A DNA stretch of 64,000 bases, from assembly GCF_018138145.1 (NCBI RefSeq), contig NZ_CP073104.1, forward strand, positions 2,666,001-2,730,000, written 5' to 3'. The translations under genes and the position numbers were made by a program. This document shows positions 42,670 through 52,133 of the stretch, in pieces (within the stretch, counting starts at the first letter, position 1; every line of letters begins with the position of its first letter). The notes beneath the pieces are model-generated. The model made no database searches and was not told the DNA's origin. It worked only from the letters and a program-made list of their open reading frames with translations. This DNA is from Pseudomonas sp. SCA2728.1_7 (GTDB lineage: Bacteria > Pseudomonadota > Gammaproteobacteria > Pseudomonadales > Pseudomonadaceae).

Positions 42670-42784
42670 TTGATCGTTCCTACGCTCCGCGTGGGAATGC
42701 CTCAACGGACGCTCCGCGTTCGGCCTTGGAGGGGACGCGGAGCGTCCCGGGCTGCATTACCACGCAGAGCGTGGGAACGATCAA
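42670..42784. repeat. Long palindromic GATCGTTCC repeat
   Basis: About 115 bp with outer arms GATCGTTCCTACGCTCCGCG and its near-complement (CGCAGAGCGTGGGAACGATC) and an inner inverted repeat GGACGCTCCGCG/CGCGGAGCGTCC. It is an extragenic element type common in fluorescent pseudomonads. The rest of the 351-bp gap (to 43003) shows only the presumed hisJ promoter region, where I see a direct repeat GTTCGGGA/GTTCGGAA at about 42898-42920 but no firm promoter. Confidence 0.85.
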
Positions 42785-43003
42785 CGATCTGCTTGCCTGT
42801 CCCCGATAAGCCACATATCAGTGCACGCTTTCTGCCGCGCCCGTTTTCGTGCACTCATCCATTGATCTTGTAGCTCTCCTCACCTTTTAAAACACTTGTT
42901 CGGGACTCTGGTTCGGAAATTGCTACTTTCTATAGGTCGTACGCGTTCCAGTAACAATAATTCTGCGCCACAAGCGCTCATATTGGTTCTTAGGGATTGA
43001 ATA

Positions 43004-43786
43004 ATGAAAAAAGCATTGCTGACCCTTTCTGCACTGGCGTTGTGCATGGCCGCTGGCTCCGCGCTGGCCAAGGAATATAAAGAGCTGCGCTTTGGCGTTG
43101 ACCCTTCGTACGCACCGTTTGAGTCGAAAGCGGCCGACGGCAGCCTGGTGGGCTTCGACATCGACCTGGGCAACGCGATCTGCGCCGAACTGAAGGTCAA
43201 GTGCAAGTGGGTCGAAAGTGACTTCGACGGCATGATTCCGGGCCTCAAGGCCAACAAATTCGACGGTGTGATCTCGTCGATGACCGTGACCCCGGCCCGC
43301 GAAAAAGTCATCGACTTCTCCAGCGAACTGTTCTCCGGCCCGACCGCTTACGTGTCGAAAAAAGGCTCCGGCATCACCGCAGACGTTGCGTCACTGAAGG
43401 GCAAAACCGTCGGCTACGAACAAGGCACCATTCAAGAAGCCTACGCCAAAGCCGTGCTGGACAAGGCCGGCGTGAAAACCCAGGCCTATCAGAACCAGGA
43501 TCAGGTGTATTCCGACCTGACTTCCGGCCGTCTCGACGCCGGTATTCAGGACATGCTGCAAGCCGAACTGGGCTTTTTGAAGTCGCCACAGGGCGCCGAC
43601 TATGACGTCAGCAAGCCGGTCGACAACGAATTGCTGCCAGCCAAAACCGCTGTCGGTATTAAGAAAGGTAACACTGAGCTGAAGGCGCTTTTAGATAAAG
43701 GTATCAAAGCGTTACACGATGACGGCAAATACGCCGAGATTCAAAAGAAACACTTTGGCGATCTGAATCTGTACAGCGGCAAATAA
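43004..43786 (+). CDS. hisJ: Basic amino acid ABC transporter, periplasmic binding protein
   Basis: 260-residue precursor with a Sec signal (LCMAAGSALAKEYKE). The mature protein is a type II periplasmic-binding domain with the lysine/arginine/ornithine/histidine-binding pattern: LRFGVDPSYAPFESK, LVGFDIDLGNAICAEL, VESDFDGMIPGLKANKFD, and SSMTVTPAREKVIDFS. Residues suited to carboxylate binding (Arg in TPAREK) and to a basic side chain (Asp in DFDGMIP) are present. The exact substrate (His, Arg, Lys or an acylated form) cannot be decided. A hairpin follows before the permease genes. Confidence 0.87.
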   Translation: MKKALLTLSALALCMAAGSALAKEYKELRFGVDPSYAPFESKAADGSLVGFDIDLGNAICAELKVKCKWVESDFDGMIPGLKANKFDGVISSMTVTPAREKVIDFSSELFSGPTAYVSKKGSGITADVASLKGKTVGYEQGTIQEAYAKAVLDKAGVKTQAYQNQDQVYSDLTSGRLDAGIQDMLQAELGFLKSPQGADYDVSKPVDNELLPAKTAVGIKKGNTELKALLDKGIKALHDDGKYAEIQKKHFGDLNLYSGK

Positions 43787-43792
43787 TGCCCC

Positions 43793-43820
43793 GGCGCCCA
43801 TCCTCGATGGGCGCCTTTTC
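43793..43820 (+). terminator. Attenuator-like hairpin between hisJ and hisQ
   Basis: Perfect 10-bp stem GGCGCCCATC/GATGGGCGCC with a 3-nt loop followed by TTTTCC. In the 56-bp gap after the binding-protein gene it probably causes partial termination, giving more binding protein than permease. Confidence 0.8.
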
Positions 43821-43842
43821 CATCCGCTCAGGTTGCTGATTT

Positions 43843-44571
43843 ATGTTCGAAAACCTCTTACAAAATCTGGGGCTCGCAGCCTTCAGCCTCAAGGGTTTTG
43901 GCCCGTTGCTGTTGGAAGGCACCTGGATGACCATCAAATTATCGGCGTTGTCGCTGCTGGTGGCCGTGTTGCTCGGCCTGCTCGGCGCCAGTGCCAAACT
44001 GTCAAAAATCAAACTGGTGCGCCTGCCCGCCCAGCTCTACACCACGCTGATTCGCGGGGTGCCGGATCTGGTGCTGATGCTGCTGATTTTCTACAGCCTG
44101 CAAACCTGGCTGACTTCCCTGACCGACTACATGGAATGGGAATACATCGAAATCGACCCGTTCAGCGCCGGGGTGCTGACGCTGGGCTTTATTTATGGCG
44201 CGTATTTCACCGAAACTTTCCGTGGGGCGATCCTCGCCGTGCCGCGCGGTCAGGTTGAAGCCGCCACCGCGTATGGCCTCAAACGCGGCCAGCGCTTTCG
44301 CTACGTGGTGTTTCCGCAAATGATGCGCTTCGCCCTGCCGGGCATTGGTAACAACTGGATGGTGATGCTCAAGGCCACCGCGCTGGTGTCGATCATCGGC
44401 CTCGCCGACCTGGTCAAAGCCGCGCAGGACGCCGGTAAAAGCACTTATCAACTGTTCTACTTCCTGGTTCTCGCCGCGTTGATCTATCTGCTGATCACCA
44501 GTGCCTCGAATTTCATCCTGCGCTGGCTTGAACGTCGTTATGCCGCCGGTTCCCGGGAGGCCGTACGATGA
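43843..44571 (+). CDS. hisQ: Basic amino acid ABC transporter permease (HisQ-type)
   Basis: 242-residue inner-membrane permease with five hydrophobic spans. The EAA loop that docks with the ATPase is visible as GQVEAATAYGLKRGQRFRYVVFPQM. The family N-terminal part (GPLLLEGTWMTIKLSALSLLVAVLLGL) is clear. It forms a heterodimer with the next gene product. The 4-bp overlap with hisM (ATGA) indicates coupling. Confidence 0.9.
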   Translation: MFENLLQNLGLAAFSLKGFGPLLLEGTWMTIKLSALSLLVAVLLGLLGASAKLSKIKLVRLPAQLYTTLIRGVPDLVLMLLIFYSLQTWLTSLTDYMEWEYIEIDPFSAGVLTLGFIYGAYFTETFRGAILAVPRGQVEAATAYGLKRGQRFRYVVFPQMMRFALPGIGNNWMVMLKATALVSIIGLADLVKAAQDAGKSTYQLFYFLVLAALIYLLITSASNFILRWLERRYAAGSREAVR

Positions 44572-45278
44572 TCGAACTTCTGCAGGAATACTGGCGCGCC
44601 TTCCTTTATACCGACGGCCAGAACATCACCGGGCTGGCAATGACGATGTGGTTGCTCAGCGCCTCGATCTTCATCGGTTTTCTGGTGTCGATTCCGCTGT
44701 CGATCGCCCGCGTCTCGCCACACTTCTACATTCGCTGGCCGGTGCAGTTCTACACCTACCTGTTCCGGGGCACGCCGCTGTATATCCAGTTGCTGATTTG
44801 CTACACCGGGATTTACAGCCTCGCCGCCGTGCGTGCGCAGCCATTGCTCGACAGTTTCTTTCGCGATGCGATGAACTGCACAATCCTCGCCTTCGCCCTC
44901 AACACCTGCGCCTACACCACGGAGATTTTCGCCGGGGCGATTCGCAGCATGAACCACGGCGAAGTCGAAGCGGCCAAGGCTTACGGGCTGACCGGCTGGA
45001 AGCTGTATGCCTACGTGATCATGCCCTCGGCCCTGCGCCGATCGTTGCCGTATTACAGCAACGAAGTGATCCTGATGCTGCACTCGACCACCGTGGCTTT
45101 CACCGCGACCATCCCCGACATTCTGAAAGTTGCGCGGGACGCCAACTCGGCGACCTTCCTGACCTTTCAGTCGTTCGGCATCGCCGCGCTGATCTACCTG
45201 ACCATTACCTTTGCGCTGGTCGGCCTGTTCCGCCTTGCCGAACGCCGATGGCTGGCCTTCCTCGGCCCGACTCACTAG
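44568..45278 (+). CDS. hisM: Basic amino acid ABC transporter permease (HisM-type)
   Basis: 236-residue permease, partner of HisQ. The EAA loop is GEVEAAKAYGLTGWKLYAYVIMPSALR; the conserved YLFRGTPLYIQLLI stretch lies in the first half. Five hydrophobic spans. The next gene (aspartoacylase-like) begins 14 bp after its stop, well within operon distance. Confidence 0.9.
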   Translation: MIELLQEYWRAFLYTDGQNITGLAMTMWLLSASIFIGFLVSIPLSIARVSPHFYIRWPVQFYTYLFRGTPLYIQLLICYTGIYSLAAVRAQPLLDSFFRDAMNCTILAFALNTCAYTTEIFAGAIRSMNHGEVEAAKAYGLTGWKLYAYVIMPSALRRSLPYYSNEVILMLHSTTVAFTATIPDILKVARDANSATFLTFQSFGIAALIYLTITFALVGLFRLAERRWLAFLGPTH

Positions 45279-45291
45279 GACAACCCTGCAA

Positions 45292-46410
45292 ATGCGCCAC
45301 CTGATCCATGACTTGCTGGCCCCGCTGCCGGGGACCGCACGACAGATCCACAGCTTCCACTTCGGCCCGGAGCAGGCCAAGGGCAAGGTCTACATCCAGT
45401 CTTCGCTGCATGCGGATGAACTGCCCGGCATGCTCGTCGCCTGGCACCTCAAGCAGCGTCTGGCCGAGCTGGAAGCCGCCGGGCGCCTGCGCAGCGAAAT
45501 CGTGCTGGTGCCAGTGGCCAACCCGGTCGGCCTCGAACAAGTGCTGATGGACGTGCCGCTGGGCCGCTACGAACTGGAGAGCGGGCAGAACTTCAATCGC
45601 TGGTTCGTCGATCTCAGCGAAGAGATCGGCAACGCCATCGAGGGCAAGCTGAATGACGATCCGCAGCACAACCTCGAACTGATCCGCACACATCTGCGCA
45701 ACGCCCTCGCCCGCCAGACCGCCAGCACGCAACTGCAATCCCAGCGTCTGATCCTGCAACGGCTGGCCTGCGACGCCGACATGGTGCTGGACTTGCACTG
45801 CGATTTCGAATCGGTGGTGCACCTCTACACCACGCCCGAAGCGTGGCCGCAGGTCGAACCGCTGGCGCGCTACATCGAAGCGCAGGCGAGCCTGCTGGCC
45901 ACCGATTCCGGCGGCCAGTCGTTCGACGAATGCTTCACTTTGCTGTGGTGGCAATTGAAGGAGCGCTTCGGCGAACATTTCGAGATTCCGCTCGGCAGTT
46001 TCTCGGTGACCGTCGAATTGCGCGGCCAGGGTGACGTCACCCATCCGCTGGCCAGCCGCGACTGCCAGGCGCTGATCGACTACCTGATCCAGTCCGATGC
46101 GATCGTCGGCGAAACCAAACCGCAGCCACCGTTGCCGTTCCCCGCCACGCCGCTGGCCGGTGTGGAACCGGTGACCACCCCGGTCGGCGGCTTGCTGGTG
46201 TACACCGCCACGGCCGGGCAAGTCCTGCAAGCCGGGCAGCAGATCGCCGAAATCATCGACCCGATCAACGACCGCATCACCCCTATTCATTGCACCAGCG
46301 CCGGCGTGATGTACGCCCGCTCGCTGCGCCGCATGGCCACGGCCGGCATGGTCATCGCCCATGTTGCGGGTGCTGAAGCCTATCGCAGCGGCTACCTACT
46401 TTCGCCTTGA
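45292..46410 (+). CDS. Succinylglutamate desuccinylase/aspartoacylase-family zinc hydrolase
   Basis: 372-residue M14-like zinc deacylase. The Zn ligands are recognisable in [12 protein letters not shown] (His and Glu) and in the [15 protein letters not shown] strand (His), with the catalytic-type Glu in [12 protein letters not shown]. The last ~75 residues form a biotinyl/lipoyl-like beta module ([21 protein letters not shown]), as in other members of the family. ATG 45292 gives the family start MRHLIHDLL. Its place between the permease and ATPase genes suggests it hydrolyses an N-acylated amino acid or peptide-like substrate brought in by the transporter; this is inference. Confidence 0.85.
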   Translation: MRHLIHDLLAPLPGTARQIHSFHFGPEQAKGKVYIQSSLHADELPGMLVAWHLKQRLAELEAAGRLRSEIVLVPVANPVGLEQVLMDVPLGRYELESGQNFNRWFVDLSEEIGNAIEGKLNDDPQHNLELIRTHLRNALARQTASTQLQSQRLILQRLACDADMVLDLHCDFESVVHLYTTPEAWPQVEPLARYIEAQASLLATDSGGQSFDECFTLLWWQLKERFGEHFEIPLGSFSVTVELRGQGDVTHPLASRDCQALIDYLIQSDAIVGETKPQPPLPFPATPLAGVEPVTTPVGGLLVYTATAGQVLQAGQQIAEIIDPINDRITPIHCTSAGVMYARSLRRMATAGMVIAHVAGAEAYRSGYLLSP

Positions 46411-46423
46411 GGATGTCTGTCCC

Positions 46424-47188
46424 ATGTACAAACTGACCGTTGAAGGCCTGCACAAAAGCTATGGCGACCATCAGGTGCTCAAAGGCGTGTCGCTCAAGGC
46501 CAAGACCGGCGACGTGATCAGCCTGATCGGCGCCAGTGGCTCGGGCAAAAGCACCTTTTTGCGCTGCATCAATTTTCTCGAACAACCCAACGACGGCGCC
46601 ATGAGCCTCGATGGCCAGGCGATCCGCATGGTCACCGACCGCCACGGCATGCACGTCGCTGACGCCGATGAACTGCAACGTTTGCGCACGCGGTTGGCAA
46701 TGGTGTTCCAGCATTTCAACCTGTGGAGCCACATGACCGTGCTGGAAAACATCACCATGGCCCCGCGCCGTGTGTTGGGTTGCAGCAAACAGGAAGCCGA
46801 TGATCGTGCGCGGCGTTATCTGGACAAGGTCGGCTTGCCGGCGCGAGTGGCGGATCAATATCCGGCGTTTCTCTCCGGCGGGCAGCAACAGCGCGTGGCG
46901 ATTGCCCGGGCGTTGGCGATGGAGCCGGAGGTGATGTTGTTTGATGAACCGACCTCAGCGCTGGACCCCGAGTTGGTGGGGGAAGTGTTGAAGGTGATTC
47001 AAGGTTTGGCCGAGGAAGGCCGGACCATGATCATGGTGACCCATGAGATGAGTTTCGCCCGTAAAGTCTCCAGCCAGGTGTTGTTCCTGCATCAAGGCTT
47101 GGTGGAAGAAGAAGGCGCGCCCGAGGATGTGCTGGGCAACCCGAAAAGCGAACGCCTGAAGCAATTCCTCAGCGGCAACCTGAAATAA
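46424..47188 (+). CDS. hisP: Basic amino acid ABC transporter ATP-binding protein (HisP-type)
   Basis: 254-residue ATPase with Walker [10 protein letters not shown], signature [16 protein letters not shown], Walker [16 protein letters not shown] and H-loop VTHEMSFAR. The HisP-type extra segment around [19 protein letters not shown] (before the Q-loop) supports placement with basic amino-acid transporters. ATG 46424 ([14 protein letters not shown]) is favoured over the longer frame. It ends the operon and is followed by a REP pair. Confidence 0.92.
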   Translation: MYKLTVEGLHKSYGDHQVLKGVSLKAKTGDVISLIGASGSGKSTFLRCINFLEQPNDGAMSLDGQAIRMVTDRHGMHVADADELQRLRTRLAMVFQHFNLWSHMTVLENITMAPRRVLGCSKQEADDRARRYLDKVGLPARVADQYPAFLSGGQQQRVAIARALAMEPEVMLFDEPTSALDPELVGEVLKVIQGLAEEGRTMIMVTHEMSFARKVSSQVLFLHQGLVEEEGAPEDVLGNPKSERLKQFLSGNLK

Positions 47189-47203
47189 CGCCGTACACAA
47201 TCC

Positions 47204-47291
47204 CCCTGTGGGAGTGAGCCTGCTCGCGAAAGCGGTGTGTCAGTTAAGAAATTGTAGGCTGACACACCGCATTCGCGAGCAGGCTCGCACA
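47204..47291. repeat. REP pair before the Lhr helicase gene
   Basis: Inverted pair with inner flanks AGCGGTGTGTCAG and CTGACACACCGCA that also pair, so the whole ~88 bp could fold into one hairpin. It marks the downstream edge of the transporter operon that interrupts the repair cluster. Confidence 0.9.
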
Positions 47292-47379
47292 CATTCGTTT
47301 TCCATCGTCTACAAAAATCAAACTTGTCCGCCCGCCGTGCGGTCTCTGGAAGAACACCTCCAGAGCGCGCGCAGCCCGC

Positions 47380-49869
47380 ATGGCGAAATCCCCCGACCTG
47401 GCAAAAATCTGGTTCAGCGCCCGCGACTGGAAGCCGTTCGCCTTTCAGAAACAGGTGTGGGCGGCGGTCAAAAACGGCGAATCCGGCCTGCTCCATGCCA
47501 GCACCGGTGCCGGTAAAACCTATGCCGTGTGGTTCGCGGCACTTAATCGCTTCGCGCGCTCGCAGCCTCCTGTCGAAGCCCCGCGCAAACGCAAAGCCCC
47601 CGCCGAACCGCTGACAGTCCTGTGGATCACCCCCATGCGTGCCCTCGCTGCCGACACCGCACGCGCCTTGCAGGCGCCGGTCGATGATTTGCAGATCCCA
47701 TGGAGCATCGGCCTGCGCACCGGCGACACCAGCAGCAGCGAGCGCGCCCGGCAGAGCCGGCGCCTGCCGACTACGTTGATCACCACCCCGGAAAGCCTGA
47801 CGCTGTTACTGGCCCGCGCCGATGCACAAGTCGCGCTGTCGAGTCTGCGCATGATCGTCGTCGATGAATGGCACGAACTGCTGGGCAACAAGCGCGGCGT
47901 GCAACTGCAACTGGCCCTCGCCCGCCTGCGGCATTGGCAACCTGAGCTGATCGTCTGGGGCGTGTCCGCCACCCTCGGTAATCAATCTCACGCCGAACAG
48001 GTGCTGATCCCACAGGGTGGCGGCATCAGCATTCAGGGACAAAGCGAAAAATCGCTGAAGGTCGATACCCTCCTCCCACCGGCGATTGAGCGTTTTCCGT
48101 GGGCCGGACACATCGGTCTGAAGATGTTGCCGCAGGTCGTTGCTGAACTGGATGCCTGCGCAAGCAGCTTGGTGTTCACCAATACTCGGGCGCAATCGGA
48201 AATCTGGTATCAGGCGCTGCTGGAGGCGCGGCCGGACTGGGCTGGGTTGATTGCGCTGCATCACAGTTCACTGTCTCGCGAGACTCGCGACTGGGTCGAG
48301 CAAGCCCTGAAGGACGGCCATTTGAAAGCCGTGGTCTGCACCTCAAGCCTGGACTTGGGCGTGGATTTCCTGCCGGTCGAGCGCGTGCTGCAAATCGGCT
48401 CGGCCAAAGGCGTCGCGCGTTTGATGCAACGTGCCGGGCGCTCCGGCCATGCACCGGGGCGCACGTCACGAGTAACGCTGGTGCCAACTCACAGCCTTGA
48501 GTTGATCGAAGCAGCCGCTGCCCGCGATGCCGTCGAGCAACGGCGCATAGAACCGCGCCTGTCGCCGCACAAACCGCTTGATGTGCTGGTGCAACATTTG
48601 GTCAGCATGGCCCTCGGTGGTGGGTTTATTCCTGAAGAGTTGTACGAAGAAGTCCGCGGCGCCTGGGCTTATCGCGACCTGACAGTCGCCGATTGGGCGT
48701 GGGCGCTGGCTTTCGTACGCCACGGCGGGATGTCTCTGACAGCCTATCCGGATTACCGCCGAGTCGAGCCGGACGAGCACGGCGTCTGGCGTGTGCCCGA
48801 TGCACGGTTGGCGCGGCGTCATCGCATGAGCATCGGCACGATCGTCAGCGATGCCAGCATCCAGCTGAAATTCTGGAGCAAGGGCGGCGGAGGTAAACAG
48901 CTGGGCAGTGTCGAGGAAGGCTTTATTGCGCGGCTTAAACCGGGTGATGGTTTTCTGTTCGCCGGGCGTTTGCTGGAGTTGGTGCGAGTGGAAAACATGA
49001 CCGCCTACGTCAAACGCAGCACCGCAAAAAAAGCCGCAGTGCCGCGCTGGAATGGAGGGCGGATGCCACTTTCCAACGAATTGGCCGAAGCCGTGGTCAG
49101 GCGCTTCAGTGCGGCGGCGCAAGGCGAGTTTGTCGGCCCGGAAATGCAGGCGTTGCGACCGTTGCTGGAAACCCAGATGCGCTGGTCGGGTTTGCCCACC
49201 ACAGAAAACCTGTTGGCCGAAGTATTGAAGTCCCGCGAAGGCTGGCACCTTTTTCTCTACCCGTTTGCCGGGCGCCAAGTGCATCTGGGCCTGGCGAGCC
49301 TGCTGGCATGGCGCGTCAGTCAACGGCAGCCCGTGACGTTTTCCATCGCGGTGAACGATTACGGCCTGGAATTGCTCAGCGCTACGCCAATCGACTGGGC
49401 CGAGTATTTGAATACCGGTCTCTTCAATGCTGATGATTTGTTAGCGGACGTTCTGGCCAGCCTGAACGCCGGTGAACTGGCCCTGCGGCGCTTTCGCGAG
49501 ATCGCGCGGATTGCCGGGCTGGTCTTCGCCGGCTACCCCGGCGCACCGAAAAGTACCCGACAGGTGCAGGCGTCCAGCGGACTGTTTTTCGAAGTGTTCA
49601 AACAATACGACGCCGACAATCTGTTGCTGGCGCAGGCCGGGGAAGAAGTCCTACGGGAAGAACTGGATATTCGTCGCCTGGAACAGACATTGGAGCGGAT
49701 CAAGGGGATGAAACTGGACGTGCATCAGCTCAAACGTCCTACACCGCTAGGGTTTCCGCTGCTGGTGGAACGCATGCGCGAAAGCATGAGTTCGGAAAAA
49801 CTCGCTGACCGGATCAGGCGAATGGTCGGTGATCTGGAGAATAGCGCCGACAAGGATAAATCCCGATGA
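47380..49869 (+). CDS. lhr: Ligase-associated Lhr-type DEAD/DEAH helicase
   Basis: 829-residue Lhr-Core superfamily 2 helicase. Walker A is STGAGKT at 41-47, the DExH box is [14 protein letters not shown], motif III-like VWGVSATLG, then [11 protein letters not shown], and the motif V/VI region [13 protein letters not shown] and QRAGRSGH. A winged-helix part and the Lhr-specific C-terminal beta-barrel domain (about 510-800) follow. In the P. putida-type cluster it works with the exonuclease, ligase and phosphoesterase. The last 4 bp overlap the pdeM start. Confidence 0.92.
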   Translation: MAKSPDLAKIWFSARDWKPFAFQKQVWAAVKNGESGLLHASTGAGKTYAVWFAALNRFARSQPPVEAPRKRKAPAEPLTVLWITPMRALAADTARALQAPVDDLQIPWSIGLRTGDTSSSERARQSRRLPTTLITTPESLTLLLARADAQVALSSLRMIVVDEWHELLGNKRGVQLQLALARLRHWQPELIVWGVSATLGNQSHAEQVLIPQGGGISIQGQSEKSLKVDTLLPPAIERFPWAGHIGLKMLPQVVAELDACASSLVFTNTRAQSEIWYQALLEARPDWAGLIALHHSSLSRETRDWVEQALKDGHLKAVVCTSSLDLGVDFLPVERVLQIGSAKGVARLMQRAGRSGHAPGRTSRVTLVPTHSLELIEAAAARDAVEQRRIEPRLSPHKPLDVLVQHLVSMALGGGFIPEELYEEVRGAWAYRDLTVADWAWALAFVRHGGMSLTAYPDYRRVEPDEHGVWRVPDARLARRHRMSIGTIVSDASIQLKFWSKGGGGKQLGSVEEGFIARLKPGDGFLFAGRLLELVRVENMTAYVKRSTAKKAAVPRWNGGRMPLSNELAEAVVRRFSAAAQGEFVGPEMQALRPLLETQMRWSGLPTTENLLAEVLKSREGWHLFLYPFAGRQVHLGLASLLAWRVSQRQPVTFSIAVNDYGLELLSATPIDWAEYLNTGLFNADDLLADVLASLNAGELALRRFREIARIAGLVFAGYPGAPKSTRQVQASSGLFFEVFKQYDADNLLLAQAGEEVLREELDIRRLEQTLERIKGMKLDVHQLKRPTPLGFPLLVERMRESMSSEKLADRIRRMVGDLENSADKDKSR

Positions 49870-50522
49870 ATGCGGCCTACCCGGTGCGTCTGGCTGGTGA
49901 AGAGCTTTGGCTCTTGCCGGAGAAAGCCTTGTACTGGCCCGCGCAGCAGGTCTTGTTGATTGCCGATGTGCATTTCGGCAAAGCGGCGGCTTATCGCAGT
50001 CTTGGTCAACCGGTTCCACATGGCACCACGGCGAGCAACATCGCCGTGATTGACCGGCTGCTGGCAAAGCTGCCCTGCCGCTTATTGATCTTTCTCGGGG
50101 ATTTCCTCCACGGGCCCGGCTCTCATGCCCCGGGCACGCTGGGCGCGCTGGCGCATTGGCGTGCGCGTCACGCGGAGTTGCCGATGACGCTGATCCGCGG
50201 CAATCACGACAAACGCGCCGGCGATCCGCCCGAATCGCTGAATATCAGGGTGGTGCCGGAACCGCTGCTACTTGGGCCATTCGCCTTGCAGCATGAACCG
50301 GACCCGCATCCTGAAAGACACGTGCTGGCGGGTCATGTGCACCCGGTCTATCGGTTACATGGCAAGGGTCGACAGAGTTTGCGCCTGGCGTGTTTCAGGC
50401 TCGGCGAACGCATGAGCCTGCTGCCGGCATTTGGCGCCTTTACTGGGGGCTATCCGGTCGAGAAGGATGAAAGCTGCAGGATTTTTGTCATCGGCGACAA
50501 CGAAATATGGCCAGTCAGTTGA
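49866..50522 (+). CDS. pdeM: Ligase-associated DNA damage response endonuclease PdeM
   Basis: Calcineurin-like metallophosphoesterase of 218 residues. The metal motifs appear in order: [33 protein letters not shown] and [10 protein letters not shown]. Family members in this cluster show phosphodiesterase/endonuclease activity. The gene starts within the end of lhr (ATGA overlap), confirming cotranscription with the helicase. Confidence 0.92.
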   Translation: MNAAYPVRLAGEELWLLPEKALYWPAQQVLLIADVHFGKAAAYRSLGQPVPHGTTASNIAVIDRLLAKLPCRLLIFLGDFLHGPGSHAPGTLGALAHWRARHAELPMTLIRGNHDKRAGDPPESLNIRVVPEPLLLGPFALQHEPDPHPERHVLAGHVHPVYRLHGKGRQSLRLACFRLGERMSLLPAFGAFTGGYPVEKDESCRIFVIGDNEIWPVS

Positions 50523-50560
50523 AGTCTTTGCAGACCTCATCTGACTGGCCATTCGTTTTC
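50508..50560. terminator. Hairpin at the end of pdeM
   Basis: Perfect 11-bp stem TGGCCAGTCAG/CTGACTGGCCA that starts inside the last codons of pdeM, with a small inner GTC-TTTGCA-GAC hairpin and a T-rich tail (TTCGTTTTC). It lies between convergent genes and probably serves pdeM. Confidence 0.6.
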
Positions 50561-50568
50561 AATGCAGA

Positions 50569-50778
50569 TCAGGCAACCGGTGCCGGTGGCGGCTCGTCCG
50601 GAAGCGTCGGTTCACCCGGCTCGGTCGGTTGTTCGTTAGGGGTATCGGGATCGGGTTGACCGGGAATTCCGCCGGCCATGCTCAGTGGCGGATGCGCCAA
50701 CAAGGACCAGGCCAATACGCCAATCTGATTGGGCTCGAGCCTTGCCAGTTCGGCAGTGATTTGCGGATCGATCTTCAT
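50569..50778 (-). CDS. Small Pro/Glu-rich hypothetical protein
   Basis: 69 residues from the ATG at 50778, which has GAGGAGTGCCCT directly upstream. The first ~40 residues form a short helical region (DPQITAELARLEPNQIGVLAWSLL), and the last ~30 are a proline-rich, acidic tail (GQPDPDTPNEQPTEPGEP). I do not recognise the family. The good ribosome binding site and clean reading frame make it a likely gene. Confidence 0.65.
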   Translation of the reverse strand: MKIDPQITAELARLEPNQIGVLAWSLLAHPPLSMAGGIPGQPDPDTPNEQPTEPGEPTLPDEPPPAPVA

Positions 50779-50885
50779 AGGGCACTCCTCGGCGAAGGCC
50801 CGTTTTGCCGAAAGCAAAAACGGGCAGTACACCCCATAGAGTGTCTGCCCGCCAAAGAATTCCCGCGATCTGTCGGATGGACCGA

Positions 50886-51452
50886 TCAGGTCCGCGGCAA
50901 GGTCACGCCGCGCTGGCCCTGGTACTTGCCGCCACGATCCTTGTAGGACACTTCACACTCCTCGTCGGACTCAAGGAAGAGCATCTGCGCCACGCCTTCG
51001 TTGGCGTAGATTTTCGCCGGCAGGTTGGTGGTGTTGGAGAACTCCAGCGTCACGTGGCCTTCCCACTCAGGCTCGAGCGGCGTGACGTTAACGATGATGC
51101 CGCAACGCGCATAGGTGCTTTTACCCAGGCAGATGGTCAACACATTGCGTGGAATGCGGAAGTATTCGACGGTGCTGGCCAGGGCGAAAGAGTTCGGCGG
51201 GATGATGCAGACGTCGCTGTGGACGTCGACAAAGCTGCCCGGATCGAAGTTTTTCGGATCGACGATGGACGAGTTGATGTTGGTGAACACCTTGAAGTGA
51301 TTGGTGCAACGTACATCGTAGCCATAGCTCGATACACCGTAGGAGATCACACGGCTGTCGTCGCTGCCGCGCATCTGGCGCTCGACGAACGGTTCGATCA
51401 TGCCGTGTTCCTGCGCCATGCGGCGAATCCACTTGTCCGATTTGATGCTCAT
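50886..51452 (-). CDS. dcd: dCTP deaminase
   Basis: 188-residue trimeric enzyme that deaminates dCTP to dUTP, supplying dUMP for thymidylate synthesis. Recognised from the start [13 protein letters not shown], and then [13 protein letters not shown], the active-site region [31 protein letters not shown] (with the catalytic Glu), and [13 protein letters not shown]. Length is standard. ATG 51452 gives the conserved N-terminus; the longer frame up to 51620 is not expected to be used. Confidence 0.96.
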   Translation of the reverse strand: MSIKSDKWIRRMAQEHGMIEPFVERQMRGSDDSRVISYGVSSYGYDVRCTNHFKVFTNINSSIVDPKNFDPGSFVDVHSDVCIIPPNSFALASTVEYFRIPRNVLTICLGKSTYARCGIIVNVTPLEPEWEGHVTLEFSNTTNLPAKIYANEGVAQMLFLESDEECEVSYKDRGGKYQGQRGVTLPRT

Positions 51453-51807
51453 GGCGGGGGTGTCCTGAATAGCGAGGTGGAAAAATTCTGTCCGGCATCT
51501 TACCGGGCGCGCCGCCGGGTTCAAAGTGCGGGCTGCAATTCTCGCCGAACACCTATGAAATACTGGGTTTGGCGACGAACCGTCACACCGCCGATCCCGA
51601 AAACAGAGAAACCTTCGCAAGAAGCATTGGCACTTCTCGGAAACTGGGTTAAGGTGGCGTCACTGTGTTGCTTGTGTCACTGAGAATCTCTACACGATAT
51701 GTTGAATTTCGATCCAACCATCTACAAGAATTTTTCCTGCTCTTTGCACTCAGTCTCGGCCAGGGTTCTTCCTGAGTCGCAGTTATCTTTGTTCAAGGAG
51801 TTACACC
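51453..51807 (+). other. 355-bp gene-free leader region of the cold-shock gene
   Basis: No gene is visible. It contains a short direct repeat GTCACTG at about 51658 and 51676 and AT-rich stretches, and ends in a good ribosome binding site (AAGGAG) for the cold-shock gene. A long 5' untranslated leader that responds to temperature is known for cspA-type genes, but I see no conserved cold-box here. Confidence 0.4.
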
Positions 51808-52017
51808 ATGTCTAATCGCCAAACCGGTACCGTTAAGTGGTTCAACGATGAAAAAGGCTTCGGCTTCATCACTCCACAATCCGGTGACGACCTGTTCGTT
51901 CACTTCAAAGCTATCCAATCCGACGGCTTCAAAAGCCTGAAAGAAGGCCAACAGGTTTCTTTCATCGCTACCCGCGGTCAGAAAGGCATGCAAGCTGAAG
52001 AAGTACAAGTTATCTAA
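51808..52017 (+). CDS. Cold-shock domain protein (CspA family)
   Basis: 69-residue single cold-shock domain that binds single-stranded RNA/DNA and acts as an RNA chaperone. RNP1 is KGFGFI (residues 16-21) and RNP2 is LFVHF (28-32); the start [16 protein letters not shown] is diagnostic. The gene has an AAGGAG site and a strong terminator 20 bp after the stop, so it is a monocistronic unit. Confidence 0.95.
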   Translation: MSNRQTGTVKWFNDEKGFGFITPQSGDDLFVHFKAIQSDGFKSLKEGQQVSFIATRGQKGMQAEEVQVI

Positions 52018-52036
52018 CTTGTAGCTTCTTTAGAAA

Positions 52037-52068
52037 AGAGCCCCGCCCTTAAAAGCGGGGCTTTTTTG
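52037..52068 (+). terminator. Terminator of the cold-shock gene
   Basis: Stem AGCCCCGC/GCGGGGCT with loop CCTTAAAA and a run of six Ts. Confidence 0.95.
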
Positions 52069-52092
52069 TGGGCGCCTGTTTTGTACAGGCAC

Positions 52093-52126
52093 AAAAAAAA
52101 CGCAGCCCGAAGGCTGCGTTTTTTAT
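52093..52126. terminator. Terminator of the DUF481 gene (bidirectional)
   Basis: AAAAACGCAGCC-CGAA-GGCTGCGTTTTT, with A-run and T-run on both sides, just before the end of the minus-strand DUF481 gene. Confidence 0.92.
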
Positions 52127-52133
52127 GAAGGGT

